Below, one piece after another: positions 8,899 to 17,945 of a DNA stretch of 36,888 nucleotides. Each line of letters begins with the position of its first letter. The first letter of the stretch is position 1. The notes beneath the pieces are model-generated. The model was given only the letters and a program-made list of their open reading frames with translations. It was not told the DNA's origin and searched no databases. Position numbers and translations under genes: made by a program. This DNA comes from Flavobacteriales bacterium (lineage in GTDB: Bacteria; Bacteroidota; Bacteroidia; Flavobacteriales_D; CAJJDF01). The stretch covers positions 1,216 through 38,103 of the forward strand of contig JAHDBM010000029.1 in assembly GCA_020630395.1 (NCBI GenBank), in the 5' to 3' direction.

Positions 8899-11430
8899 TT
8901 AAAAATTAAATCCAATAACAAACTTTACTGCAATATTATCTTTGAATAAACTAAAACTATTAGGTCCTAATCTATAATATCCTCCCACACCAAAACTAGA
9001 CAGCCCCATACTAAGTAAATTATGTATTCTTAATCCACTTTCATAGTATCCATTTTCTAAAGTAGAAAACTCAATATTTTCATGAACATCTGGGTTATTT
9101 AATGAACCAACTCCAGCATTAAATACTGCTTCTAATTGCGGATTAAATTTTTTGCTAAAATTAAATGCTTTAAATCTATGTCTGTAAAATGCATATGCAT
9201 ACTTATCCGATAAAAACTCATTTAATCTCATGGTTTCAAATACATTATCGGATGATACATTAAATTGCCTAAAAAAACCAGGCGCATTACTTAACAGGGT
9301 ATATGGCACATCTCCCTCCACAACACCTGTTGCTAACGTAACATTAGACACTCCAAATTCACCAAGCTTAATGGTTTTATTTAATTTTAAATCTAATTTT
9401 GTATAAGATAGATTTCCATAATTAGTTGGTATTCCCATAGATACTTTAGCATATACAACCGGATATTTTGTTCCTAAACTAAATTTATCTAGTCCATCAT
9501 AAAAAAACGTTTCTTTATATGCCCACCTAACATTAACACCAACTTCTGATATAAAATGTGTTCCTTCAGAAACACTAATGTTTTCATTGGTTGTAGCTCT
9601 ATTAAATAAATACTCACTATTGGCTTTTCTAGTTTGAATATTACCAAAAAGATGAACTTTAAAGTACTTCAATGTTCTCATAGACAAATAAGCTTCATAC
9701 TTCTCTATATTATCCATTTGATTAATTAATAGTGTAGCGTAATCTCCTACAGTAAATAATGATTTTCCTTCTTCAAAAAAAGTAGGGTAACCAGATGCTA
9801 CAACATCATTTGTGTATGACGTGTTAAAATTTACCTCATGTCTTTTTGATAATTGAAAATTAAGATCTCCTCCATACTTCCATTGTTTATCTTTGAAACC
9901 ATAAGCAAAGTACCCTCCAACTTGAACTAATTTTGATAATCGCTCATTAGTATGAGCTCCTGCTCCTAGTCTAAAACCTTCAAAATCATTAAACCTCATA
10001 AAACGATCTAAATCTATACTAAACACACCTAACGGTACTTTTCCTGTTCGATAATACTTCATTGCATCAATCATACGATCAAACGACATTCCTTTTGGCA
10101 TGGAATCTTTATATTGCTCTAGTACAGCAAATTTTTCTTTTGAGGTTAGTTCTATTTTTCTTAGTTTGTCCCATTCGGTAGTATCTACTTTATGTGCATT
10201 GGGTGTAATTTCAAAAGCGATATTATCAACATCTCTACCTCTTACTTTAGTTTGATAATCAAAACTATCTATATATGTTTTAATTTCTCCAACCATACTA
10301 GTACCACTTACTTGAAGCCAACCAAATGAAAGGGTTCCTAACAATTGCTTAGGGATCCATTTATTATTTTTATCCTGCTCATAAAGTTGTTGCACAGTAA
10401 TTTTAGTCATAGCATTAGAATCAGCTGGTTCTGCTATTACATTTTTAATAGCCCAGCTACTTGAAGAAATTTGCAATACTCCTTTCATTCCGTCAAATAC
10501 TTTTCCTTTATATGGTCTGTAACTGATAACAAAAACGGTATCTATATTTTCATATATCGTATCTTCTATCAGATAAAAATAATTTCGAAGTCCTGCCTTC
10601 GAAATGGGTGATAAAAATCGATCTTTATTAATTTCAAAGTAATTTTTATAAAAACTAAACGATTGAATTTTAGTAGCCAAAGCCATAAAAGAAGGATTCT
10701 TAACTCCGCTCATTTTAGTTGCTGTAATTTTTTCTTTGCTTCTATCTGGAGCAATGTGTTTTTTTTCTACATAGGTTTCTAACGTCATTAAAGGTCTTTG
10801 ATAAAATAACTCTACATCACTTTTGTACAATACGGAATCTATCGGTATTAGTCTATTTTTATATTGAACAAAAGCTTCTCTTTTTATACCTACCTGTATA
10901 CTGTCTATCGGTAATAAATTACCATCTGTCGTTTTACCAAAAGTTGTATTGGAATTAATTAAACTATCTTCAATTACATACATGCCAACTGTATCATAGT
11001 TAACATTTATCTTAAATAAATTATACAGTTCACATGCATAATCCATTTTTTCAACATCATTAATTTTTCTGTTTTTTATGACATTACGAATAATCCTCAA
11101 AGCAGGATTTTCTTCTGGATTAATGACAACCTCATTTAAATTAAATGTTTTTTGTTTTAATGATATAACAAGCTCCTTATTTTCCCCAATAGTAACACTC
11201 TTAGGTTCATACCCAACATAAGAAAATTGTAATGATGTAACGGTAGTTTTTAAATTCAGCTCAAACCTACCATCAATATCAGTAGATGTTCCATAAGATG
11301 AATTATTTATTTCTATGTTTACAAACGGAAGTAATTCCTTTGTTGTAGCATCTACAACAGTTCCTTTTATATTTGTTTGCGCAAAGCTTTGTAAAGTCAA
11401 TATACAACCTAACAAGAATAATAGTCTCAT
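8899..11430 (-). CDS. DUF5686 / carboxypeptidase-like regulatory domain outer-membrane protein
   Basis: An 843-residue protein with a signal peptide (MRLLFLLGCILTLQSFAQ), then a CarboxypepD_reg-like beta-sandwich (about 20-105: IKGTVVDATTKELLPFVNIEI, YGTSTDIDGRFEL, SYVGYEPKSVTIG). A DUF5686 region follows (about 105-450). The last ~350 residues are rich in alternating hydrophobic and aromatic strands and end in a terminal phenylalanine (VKFVIGFNF), typical of a beta-barrel inserted by the BAM complex. The N-terminal sandwich is the same module found before TonB-dependent SusC-like receptors, but there is no evident plug domain. Function in the family is not established; transport or envelope roles are guesses. 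It lies 92 bp from the T9SS cargo gene upstream on the same strand. Confidence 0.88.
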   Translation of the reverse strand: MRLLFLLGCILTLQSFAQTNIKGTVVDATTKELLPFVNIEINNSSYGTSTDIDGRFELNLKTTVTSLQFSYVGYEPKSVTIGENKELVISLKQKTFNLNEVVINPEENPALRIIRNVIKNRKINDVEKMDYACELYNLFKINVNYDTVGMYVIEDSLINSNTTFGKTTDGNLLPIDSIQVGIKREAFVQYKNRLIPIDSVLYKSDVELFYQRPLMTLETYVEKKHIAPDRSKEKITATKMSGVKNPSFMALATKIQSFSFYKNYFEINKDRFLSPISKAGLRNYFYLIEDTIYENIDTVFVISYRPYKGKVFDGMKGVLQISSSSWAIKNVIAEPADSNAMTKITVQQLYEQDKNNKWIPKQLLGTLSFGWLQVSGTSMVGEIKTYIDSFDYQTKVRGRDVDNIAFEITPNAHKVDTTEWDKLRKIELTSKEKFAVLEQYKDSMPKGMSFDRMIDAMKYYRTGKVPLGVFSIDLDRFMRFNDFEGFRLGAGAHTNERLSKLVQVGGYFAYGFKDKQWKYGGDLNFQLSKRHEVNFNTSYTNDVVASGYPTFFEEGKSLFTVGDYATLLINQMDNIEKYEAYLSMRTLKYFKVHLFGNIQTRKANSEYLFNRATTNENISVSEGTHFISEVGVNVRWAYKETFFYDGLDKFSLGTKYPVVYAKVSMGIPTNYGNLSYTKLDLKLNKTIKLGEFGVSNVTLATGVVEGDVPYTLLSNAPGFFRQFNVSSDNVFETMRLNEFLSDKYAYAFYRHRFKAFNFSKKFNPQLEAVFNAGVGSLNNPDVHENIEFSTLENGYYESGLRIHNLLSMGLSSFGVGGYYRLGPNSFSLFKDNIAVKFVIGFNF

Positions 11431-11522
11431 GTCTTTTTATTTAATACAAATAAAAGCAATAAAACCCCTATTTCGTATATTAATTTGAAATAAGACGAAT
11501 AAGTATTTCGAAAAGTTACAGG

Positions 11523-12848
11523 CTATCTAACTAAATTAACATGACCTATCTTATTTTCTTTTTGAGTTGAAGTAACTTGCTTAAAAGAATATTTCCATGC
11601 AAAAACATCACTTTTACATTTCACATTTTTAAATTCTCCATTCCAACCTTGTTTTGGATCGGTTGTTTCAAATATTAATGCACCCCATTTATCAAAAATC
11701 TGGAAAATGTAATCTTCGATTAATGTTACATTAGAAAATTTCGGTTTAAATACATCATTATGCGGGTCATTATCTGGTGTAAACGCATTTGGAACGAAAC
11801 AAATACTTGATCCACATTGTTTTTCTACGTGTGTTACTTTTTCTGTATTAGAAATAGTACAAGAATTATCTGGATATATAATTCTATACTGATAATTACC
11901 TTCTTCTGATGTATCTACTGATAGAATTGAAGTATTTTCACCTACTATAGATATACCATCTTTATACCATTGAATTGTTTCTCCAGGATTAGTAGTTCCC
12001 ATTAATAACAAATTGTTTTTACAATATGTTCCTGACTTTGTAATTGTTCTAGATTCTTGAAATGCACTTTTTTCATTAACTGTTAATCCATCAGCAAAAT
12101 AATAAGGTTGTTGATTATCACTATCTGTAGAAGTAAAACAATCTGGACCAATAATTATCGTCTCCATATTAGTGGTTGGTGTAAATTCCATCTCAACAGT
12201 AACCCATTCATCATTACCGACAACTAATTTAGAGGCTAATTGTACAAACCCTCCTCCGGAGTTTGCAGGACATTCAAAACCCGCAAACGGTATATCCGCA
12301 CAATTAGATGATCCAAAAACAGCTATTTCTACTGAAGGCAATGACGTTAAATCATAAGTAAAAGCTGGATCTCCTTTTGCGAAACCTAATAAAAATTTAA
12401 GCTTATATGTTGTCCCTGCTAACATTGGACTGCTTAAACATGCTCCAACATATTCTTTATAAATACCTATTCCTGTTAAATTAGATATATCATGAAAACC
12501 AATATAACCATTATCTATTGGCGATCCATTGGAGGGTAAAAAATTGTATCCTACTAAATAGCTATAATCACACGTGTTAAAATAATCTGATGTTGCGCTA
12601 GAGGCTTGAATCCAACTAGTTGCCGCAGTAAGTTGGCTATGTGAACTAGGACAAGATGTAAAATCTTCAAAATTACTATTTGGTATTAAAGAAGGAACAT
12701 CATCCCACCCTCCTGTATTACAATCACATTCGTCATCAAGTAAATCAATTAATCCATCACCATCATTATCAATGCCATCATCACATATTTCTTGCGACAA
12801 TATCATAGATGATAAACTAACAAATAATATGATTAAACTACTTTTCAT
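11523..12848 (-). CDS. T9SS type-B sorting (gliding-motility-associated C-terminal) domain cargo protein
   Basis: A 441-residue secreted protein. After the signal peptide (cleavage near residue 18, SLSSMILSQ) comes an Asp-rich repeat, EICDDGIDNDGDGLIDLLDDE, resembling calcium-binding thrombospondin type-3 / dockerin-like loops that are common at the N-termini of Bacteroidota surface proteins. The middle (about 55-255) is a Cys-containing beta-rich module, then an Ig/PKD-like segment (about 265-340). The last ~90 residues are the CHU_C / type-B C-terminal signal: PNAFTPDNDPHNDVFKP, IFDKWGALIFET, GWNGEF, ending HVNLVR. Such proteins cross the outer membrane through the type IX machinery (PorU/PorV-dependent) and are released or anchored. 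Ligand or enzymatic activity is not visible. Confidence 0.88.
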   Translation of the reverse strand: MKSSLIILFVSLSSMILSQEICDDGIDNDGDGLIDLLDDECDCNTGGWDDVPSLIPNSNFEDFTSCPSSHSQLTAATSWIQASSATSDYFNTCDYSYLVGYNFLPSNGSPIDNGYIGFHDISNLTGIGIYKEYVGACLSSPMLAGTTYKLKFLLGFAKGDPAFTYDLTSLPSVEIAVFGSSNCADIPFAGFECPANSGGGFVQLASKLVVGNDEWVTVEMEFTPTTNMETIIIGPDCFTSTDSDNQQPYYFADGLTVNEKSAFQESRTITKSGTYCKNNLLLMGTTNPGETIQWYKDGISIVGENTSILSVDTSEEGNYQYRIIYPDNSCTISNTEKVTHVEKQCGSSICFVPNAFTPDNDPHNDVFKPKFSNVTLIEDYIFQIFDKWGALIFETTDPKQGWNGEFKNVKCKSDVFAWKYSFKQVTSTQKENKIGHVNLVR

Positions 12849-13096
12849 TGTATACTATATTAAACTTCTTATTTACTATAAGACGTAACCAATTTAAAAT
12901 GGTTGACTCTAACTTACAAGTATTTACAGATAACATTATTTTGCGGTTAACATACCATTTTAATGGTTTGAAATTCATAAACGTTTAAGCTTTAAAAAAC
13001 TTTGTATCATAAAACTACCTATAAAACCTACAGTAAAAACTTAAATTATTTTAAACAAAGCATTGACTTTATGAAACCTATTAAAAATTTCATCAA

Positions 13097-13798
13097 TTAA
13101 AATTTCGAGAACAAAGAAATCACAAGTGGAAGTATTAGAAAGAAAATTAATATTCCGTATCCAATATAATAGGATATATAAAAACCTCTCAAATAACTTT
13201 TTATAGTATTAAATGTAAACCCTTTTAATTGTTTAAAAGGCATATGATACATGGTTTGTTCTAATCTATGTTCATCATTTGCTAACAGTAATACCGTTAA
13301 CTCTTCATTATCTGGATTAATACCCATTTGAGTTAGTGCCTTTTTTTCGGCTATTTCCAATGCATGCACCAATGACCAATGCATCACTTTCTTTTTAAAC
13401 CAACCTGAATGTTCTGTTTCGTTTAAAAAATCACTTACTATTTCATCATTAGTAGGCACATGATTTAAATCTATATAACTCGATAGGTTTTGGGTCACAT
13501 ATTTATTAAACATTCCATATAACCCTTCTTCTGTTTTATTGATAGAAGTATTTAACATGTCATAAGCATCCTTTTCCACATGCTTTGTAGCTGCAAACAA
13601 CCAAAATAACGAAGCTAAACCAATAGGATATATAATGTAATAGATGCTATTTCTAACAACTTGAAAAAACGTGTCATTTTTTAGAATATTTCCTTTTCTA
13701 AACAAATAAATGATGAATATACCTAACAAAAAACCTATTGCTCCCCATTTGAAGCTATTCTCTAATTGATCTAAAATAAGAAGAAAGAAATACCACAT
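13097..13798 (-). CDS. Hypothetical inner-membrane protein
   Basis: A 233-residue protein with predicted membrane helices at about 17-34 (GAIGFLLGIFIIYLF), 51-69 (SIYYIIYPIGLASLFWLFA) and 206-229 (ISYYIGYGILIFFLILPLV), around a soluble, mostly helical, charged central part (70-200) containing an EIAEKKALTQMG segment. No family recognised. It lies 55 bp downstream of the symporter gene on the same strand and is probably the last gene of the lgt-TerB-symporter string. No signal peptide cleavage site is apparent. The frame is uninterrupted and codon use fits neighbouring genes, so I take it as real. Function unknown. Confidence 0.7.
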   Translation of the reverse strand: MWYFFLLILDQLENSFKWGAIGFLLGIFIIYLFRKGNILKNDTFFQVVRNSIYYIIYPIGLASLFWLFAATKHVEKDAYDMLNTSINKTEEGLYGMFNKYVTQNLSSYIDLNHVPTNDEIVSDFLNETEHSGWFKKKVMHWSLVHALEIAEKKALTQMGINPDNEELTVLLLANDEHRLEQTMYHMPFKQLKGFTFNTIKSYLRGFYISYYIGYGILIFFLILPLVISLFSKF

Positions 13799-13853
13799 AA
13801 CAATCTGTTTTACTCTTATTTATAACGCTACATATAATACGTAACCATCAAAA

Positions 13854-15248
13854 CTAAGATGTTGGAATATGGTCATCCCATTTTTGTTCAACAGGATCAT
13901 TTAGTTTTCCTACAGATTTTGCCACCAACATTGAAACCGTAGCATCTCCAGTAACATTAACTGTAGTTCTACACATATCCAATATTCGATCGACTGCAAA
14001 AATTAAGGTTAACCCAACTAGTATTTGATCGCCCGTAAATTTTCCTACAGACTGTAATACAATAACTAGCATTACCATTCCTGCTCCTGGAACAGCTGCA
14101 GACCCTATTGAAGCCATAAGCGCAGTTAAAATAATGGTCATTTGATCTCCAAAGGTTAAATCTACATGTAAAACTTGTGCTATAAACACAGCTGCAATGG
14201 CTTGATATAAACTTGTTCCATCCATATTGATAGTTGCCCCCACAGGCAATACAAAACTTGCTACTTCTTTATCTACTCCTATATGCTCTTCAACTCTTTC
14301 CATAGTAACTGGTAAAGTAGCTGCACTAGAACTAGTGGTAAAAGCCAATAACTGAGCTGGCGCTAATTGTTTTAAAAACCAAAATGGATTCTTTTTTGTG
14401 AATACTGCTACAAGAACACAGTAGAACACAATCATTAACGATAACCCTAATACTACAGCTAGTGAATATTTACCAAGAGCATATATAACCTCCCAACTTT
14501 CGGATGTAACAACAACAGTACATAATAATGCAAATACAGCATAAGGAGCCGTTAACATAATTAAATCGACCATTTTGAGTACAACATCATTTAATGCATC
14601 AAACAGATTCTTTAATGGTTTTACTTTTTCTTCGGGCAAAAGAATCATACATATTCCAAAAAATATGGCGAAGAAAATGACTTGTAACATCCTGCCATTA
14701 TTACCCAATGCACTGAATATATTACTTGGAAATACATCTACAAGAGGTTGTAAAGGTCCTACCGATTGTTGATTTTCGGCTTCTGCCATTCGACTGGCTA
14801 TCTTATCATTTCCCTTGTACGAATTAGTTAGCTCTGTTATCGTTTCATCACTAACTCCATCTCCTGGCTGAACTATATTTACTATTAATAACCCAATACA
14901 TATTGCTATAACAGTGGTTCCTATATATATTAAGATTGATCTACCTCCTATTTTTTTGAATTTTGATATATCCTTTAAATCACTTACCCCTTTAATTAAA
15001 GATGCTAATATCAAGGGTACAGCTATTAACTTCAGTAAATTAACAAAAATAGTCCCCCATGGTTTTATCCAATCTAACACAAAATCTTTACCATGCTTTA
15101 GGATAATAATTTTACCGTCTTCATCTAAAAGTTTTGTACCCGTTTCTGGATCAATTGCTTCTTCTGTCCAAAAGGTAAAACAAACTCCAGCCAATAAGCC
15201 AAGGAGCATACCTAACAGTATTTTTATGTGTAAGGGAAGCTTTTTCAT
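13854..15248 (-). CDS. Dicarboxylate/amino acid:cation (Na+ or H+) symporter, DAACS family
   Basis: A 464-residue inner-membrane carrier of the glutamate/dicarboxylate symporter family (GltP/DctA-like). The hairpin-1 serine-rich motif TTSSSAATLPVT and the TM7 motif GATINMDGTSLYQ are clear, as is the GxAxVPGAGMV-like hairpin 2 (SIGSAAVPGAGMVML) and the TM8 segment ILDMCRTTVNVTGD that carries the Asp, Arg and Asn substrate contacts. These features point to an acidic substrate (aspartate, glutamate or C4-dicarboxylates). The ATG at 15248 is chosen; an upstream TTG (15257) lies inside the preceding gene. One base separates this ATG from the stop codon of the TerB-like gene, so translational coupling is likely. 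Confidence 0.93.
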   Translation of the reverse strand: MKKLPLHIKILLGMLLGLLAGVCFTFWTEEAIDPETGTKLLDEDGKIIILKHGKDFVLDWIKPWGTIFVNLLKLIAVPLILASLIKGVSDLKDISKFKKIGGRSILIYIGTTVIAICIGLLIVNIVQPGDGVSDETITELTNSYKGNDKIASRMAEAENQQSVGPLQPLVDVFPSNIFSALGNNGRMLQVIFFAIFFGICMILLPEEKVKPLKNLFDALNDVVLKMVDLIMLTAPYAVFALLCTVVVTSESWEVIYALGKYSLAVVLGLSLMIVFYCVLVAVFTKKNPFWFLKQLAPAQLLAFTTSSSAATLPVTMERVEEHIGVDKEVASFVLPVGATINMDGTSLYQAIAAVFIAQVLHVDLTFGDQMTIILTALMASIGSAAVPGAGMVMLVIVLQSVGKFTGDQILVGLTLIFAVDRILDMCRTTVNVTGDATVSMLVAKSVGKLNDPVEQKWDDHIPTS

Positions 15249-15249
15249 A

Positions 15250-15624
15250 CTATGCAATTCTCTCTACATCTTTTTGAAACTTCTTAATCAAATCATTGGA
15301 AAAAGAATCAATCATTTTTTGTTCGCTTTCATCAACACCATTACTAGCTGCTGCAATTTGATTTAATAAATCTAGTATTTCATCATATTCTTTAGTTGGA
15401 CCATAATCCATGCATCTATTAATAGCCTTCTTGTAAATTTCTTCGGCAGGCTCATCTCTTAACCATTCGTAATTAAATGACCATTTAATATTAGATGCCC
15501 AAGGATGTTGTTCTAAAATCTCTGTTAACTTTCCTATTTCATCACCATCAATTAACCCATCAGCTTTAGCAATTGCATACGCTAATTCTCCAATTGCATC
15601 ATATAACCTGTCTTTATCAGCCAT
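15250..15624 (-). CDS. TerB-like (tellurite-resistance B fold) protein
   Basis: A 124-residue acidic helical protein resembling the TerB / DjlA-N domain. LYDAIGELAYAIAKADGLIDGDEIGKL and the later SNGVDESEQKMIDSF fit the two-fold Asp/Glu-bearing helical repeats thought to bind metal ions (ADGxIDxxE and NGVDESE). The start is ATG 15624 (MADKDRLYD); a TTG at 15654 would be inside lgt. Its ATG overlaps the TGA stop of lgt within the eight bases ATGGCTGA, and its stop lies one base before the symporter ATG, so the three genes form a tight operon. The role is unknown; despite the family name no tellurite link is implied. Confidence 0.78.
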   Translation of the reverse strand: MADKDRLYDAIGELAYAIAKADGLIDGDEIGKLTEILEQHPWASNIKWSFNYEWLRDEPAEEIYKKAINRCMDYGPTKEYDEILDLLNQIAAASNGVDESEQKMIDSFSNDLIKKFQKDVERIA

Positions 15625-16804
15625 TTTGTTTCTTTTTAAATTGTAGATAAGCAAACACTCCTAATCCTATACCAATTAATATAAGTGCTATTGATATAAT
15701 TTCTGCTTGTGTATAGCCACTTCCATACTTTGTATTTACCCTAATTTGCTCAATTAATAACCGCTCTAATCCAGTGCATAAAACATACAAAGAGAATATG
15801 ATAAATGGTATCTTAATTATTTTTCTAACAGACCATATTCCAGCAAATAGAAGACCACTCATAATCATTTCATAAAAAGCTGTTGGGTAAACTGGATTAG
15901 GTAATTTATTACAATATTCATCATTGTATATACAATCAGTAATAGGAATACCTTCTCCGTTAACATTATTTGGATAATCATAAGCCCACATCCAATCGGG
16001 TAAAAATCCCATCCAACCTGGCTTAGGCTCTAAATTTTCGATTCCCCAATCTCCATCTCCCGACATGTGACATCCAATCCTACCTATTCCGTAGGCTAAT
16101 AATACCAGAGGTCCTAATGCATCTAAATACTGTATGGCATTAAGTTTATTTTTCCAGAAATAATATACATTAGCTATAACAGCTAAAATAACGCCTCCAT
16201 ATACGGTTAACCCATTATATAAATGAGTAAACCCAACTTCTTGTCCATTAGCATCTTCTCCTGCAAAAAACTCACTTATTAAATGTGGTTTTTCCAGTGT
16301 TCCAAAAATAACAGCTCCTAATATACCACTTACCACACTCAACATAGTGATGTTACTCATGTGCTCATGAGGATGAAAATCTATTTGTTCTTCTTTAGGC
16401 TCTGGTAATTCGTTCTTTTTTGATTCCCTATATTTCCATGCTACCATTGCAATAGCTACTATAACTCCTCCTACTACACTTCCTTTACCAGACATAATAA
16501 AAGAAGGGAAATTTTCAGTTACTTCTGAGTTGTAAAAAATATAGATGAGCTTAAACCCCAAAATAAAACCTATAACTCCATTTGATATATAATCACCCAT
16601 TGAAGCTGGTTTACCTACAGTAATCGTTTTCTTTTCGGAAAACAGCAATCCTTCTGCTTCTTTTCTTTTTAATTCTTTAACACCTAACCAACTACCAACA
16701 ATAAACGCTATTCCCACCCAAAAACCAAACATTGGGATGGCTTTTAAAAAACTTGGAGCAGAACCAAATACATCAAAAAAGAAATGGTATAAAGTTGGGT
16801 ACAT
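15617..16804 (-). CDS. lgt: Prolipoprotein diacylglyceryl transferase
   Basis: This enzyme transfers diacylglycerol from phosphatidylglycerol to the lipobox cysteine of prolipoproteins in the inner membrane, the first lipoprotein-maturation step. The Lgt signature appears as GRIGCHMSGDGDWG (about 247-260), a Bacteroidota variant of GRIGNFxNGE. Several membrane helices are evident across the protein. At 395 residues it is about 100 longer than E. coli Lgt; the extra length includes a charged cytoplasmic linker (KYRESKKNELPEPKEEQ, near residue 130). The product would process the lipoproteins encoded in this window at 22522 and 34021. It is the first gene of the string lgt, TerB-like, symporter. 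Confidence 0.94.
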   Translation of the reverse strand: MYPTLYHFFFDVFGSAPSFLKAIPMFGFWVGIAFIVGSWLGVKELKRKEAEGLLFSEKKTITVGKPASMGDYISNGVIGFILGFKLIYIFYNSEVTENFPSFIMSGKGSVVGGVIVAIAMVAWKYRESKKNELPEPKEEQIDFHPHEHMSNITMLSVVSGILGAVIFGTLEKPHLISEFFAGEDANGQEVGFTHLYNGLTVYGGVILAVIANVYYFWKNKLNAIQYLDALGPLVLLAYGIGRIGCHMSGDGDWGIENLEPKPGWMGFLPDWMWAYDYPNNVNGEGIPITDCIYNDEYCNKLPNPVYPTAFYEMIMSGLLFAGIWSVRKIIKIPFIIFSLYVLCTGLERLLIEQIRVNTKYGSGYTQAEIISIALILIGIGLGVFAYLQFKKKQNG

Positions 16805-16921
16805 ATCAGTTATAAATTAAGGAACTAATATAACAGTTTTAGTTGGGTTATTACAGATGATGTTATAGGATTTATGAACGAGTCTTAATAACTGTTGTTC
16901 AATTTACACTTTTCAAAAATT

Positions 16922-17620
16922 CTACAGGATTTCTTCATCTCGAAAACTATAGTAGGATTGATCTCCAACAATAAGATGATCCAATACCTCAACATCAAAT
17001 AACGAGAGAGCTTCTTTTACTTTATTAGTTAACTCAATATCAGCTTTACTGGGCTTTAGATTACCTGAAGGATGATTATGTGCAAGAATTACAGCACTAG
17101 CTAAATGTTCTAATACTAATTTTCCAATAATTTTAATATCGGCTGTTGTTTGAGCAATTCCGCCTCTTCCAATTAATTTCTTCTCTATAACCTTATTAGA
17201 TCGATTAAATAATAAGATCCAAAATTCTTCGTGTGGTAAATCTTGTAAAACAGATTTTAATATTTCATAGGCTTGTTTACTAGATGTAATTTTTTCTACT
17301 ACTTCAATATCCATTGCCTTTCTTCTTCTTCCTAATTCTAATGCTGCTACTATGCTAATTGCTTTTGCTTCACCAATGCCTTTAAATTTCATTAAATCAT
17401 TAACGGTTAAACGTGCTAATTGATTTAAGCTATTATTAGATTGATGAAGGATGCGTTTACATAATGCTATTGCACTTTCCTCTCTACTACCAGACCCTAT
17501 CAATATAGCAAGAAGCTCTGCATCTGATAATGAAGATCGTCCTTTTGATAAAAGCTTTTCTCTTGGCTTATCGTCATCTGCCCAATCTTTGATGGATAGT
17601 TTTTGATCTAGTTTATTCAT
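16922..17620 (-). CDS. radC: RadC family JAB/MPN+ protein
   Basis: A 232-residue RadC-family protein. The N-terminal half has a UPF0758 helix-hairpin-helix region (DWADDDKPREKLLSKG, then KFKGIGEAKAISIVAALELGRR). The C-terminal half is a JAB/MPN metal-dependent domain with the JAMM residues AHNHPSG (His181, His183) and Asp194. Although named for DNA repair, a repair role in E. coli has been withdrawn and the activity is unsettled. The ATG at 17620 is chosen: a TTG-type extension to 17668 would overlap a perfect -7 element (17627-17634), and relatives begin near here. With that promoter the predicted leader is only about two bases, so translation would be nearly leaderless. Confidence 0.92.
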   Translation of the reverse strand: MNKLDQKLSIKDWADDDKPREKLLSKGRSSLSDAELLAILIGSGSREESAIALCKRILHQSNNSLNQLARLTVNDLMKFKGIGEAKAISIVAALELGRRRKAMDIEVVEKITSSKQAYEILKSVLQDLPHEEFWILLFNRSNKVIEKKLIGRGGIAQTTADIKIIGKLVLEHLASAVILAHNHPSGNLKPSKADIELTNKVKEALSLFDVEVLDHLIVGDQSYYSFRDEEIL

Positions 17621-17626
17621 ATAAAA

Positions 17627-17634
17627 CAAATATA
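17627..17634 (-). promoter_or_regulatory. -7 promoter element for radC
   Basis: On the minus strand this reads TATATTTG, an exact TAnnTTTG match. It ends seven bases before the radC ATG. Using the spacing seen at the SRP RNA gene, transcription would begin about two bases before the ATG. No good -33 TTG is present. Confidence 0.55.
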
Positions 17635-17710
17635 ATAGAAGAATTAAACTAATCTCTACATAAAACACTTAAAGTAAATTCTTTATATATTGTATTAAAT
17701 ATACTATACT

Positions 17711-17938
17711 ATGAAAAAAATGACATGTAAAGAATTAGGAGGTGCTTGTGATTTGGTATTTGAAGCCAATACATTCGAAGAGATTGCCAACATGAGTAAA
17801 CAACATGGTATGGAAATGTATCAACAACAAGACCAAGCACATATAACAGCTATGCAAGCAATGCAATCTTTAATGCAAAATCCCGAACAAATGAATAAAT
17901 GGTTTGCAGATAAAAGACAAGAATTTGAGAATAAGTAA
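17711..17938 (+). CDS. DUF1059 domain small protein
   Basis: A 75-residue soluble protein matching the DUF1059 pattern: MTCKELGGACDLVFEANTFEEI, with a conserved Cys pair (Cys6 and Cys13) in the first strand, then a helix with HGMEMYQQ. The second half is a Met/Gln-rich helix (AHITAMQAMQSLMQNPEQM) longer than in typical ~60-residue members. Family function is unknown; the cysteine pair could bind metal or respond to redox state, which is inference. It is convergent with clpX, with only seven bases between stop codons, and divergent from radC, so it is a single-gene unit. Confidence 0.8.
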   Translation: MKKMTCKELGGACDLVFEANTFEEIANMSKQHGMEMYQQQDQAHITAMQAMQSLMQNPEQMNKWFADKRQEFENK

Positions 17939-17945
17939 GCTTATT

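Noticed and set aside
12849-13096. Small dyads such as ACCATTTTAATGGT (12954-12967) and AACC...GGTT (12887-12904)
   Set aside because: Short, AT-rich and without promoter context; expected by chance in this composition.
17930-17945. AATAAG/CTTATT stem between DUF1059 and clpX stop codons
   Set aside because: Six AT-rich pairs are too weak for a terminator, though it lies where one would be useful.
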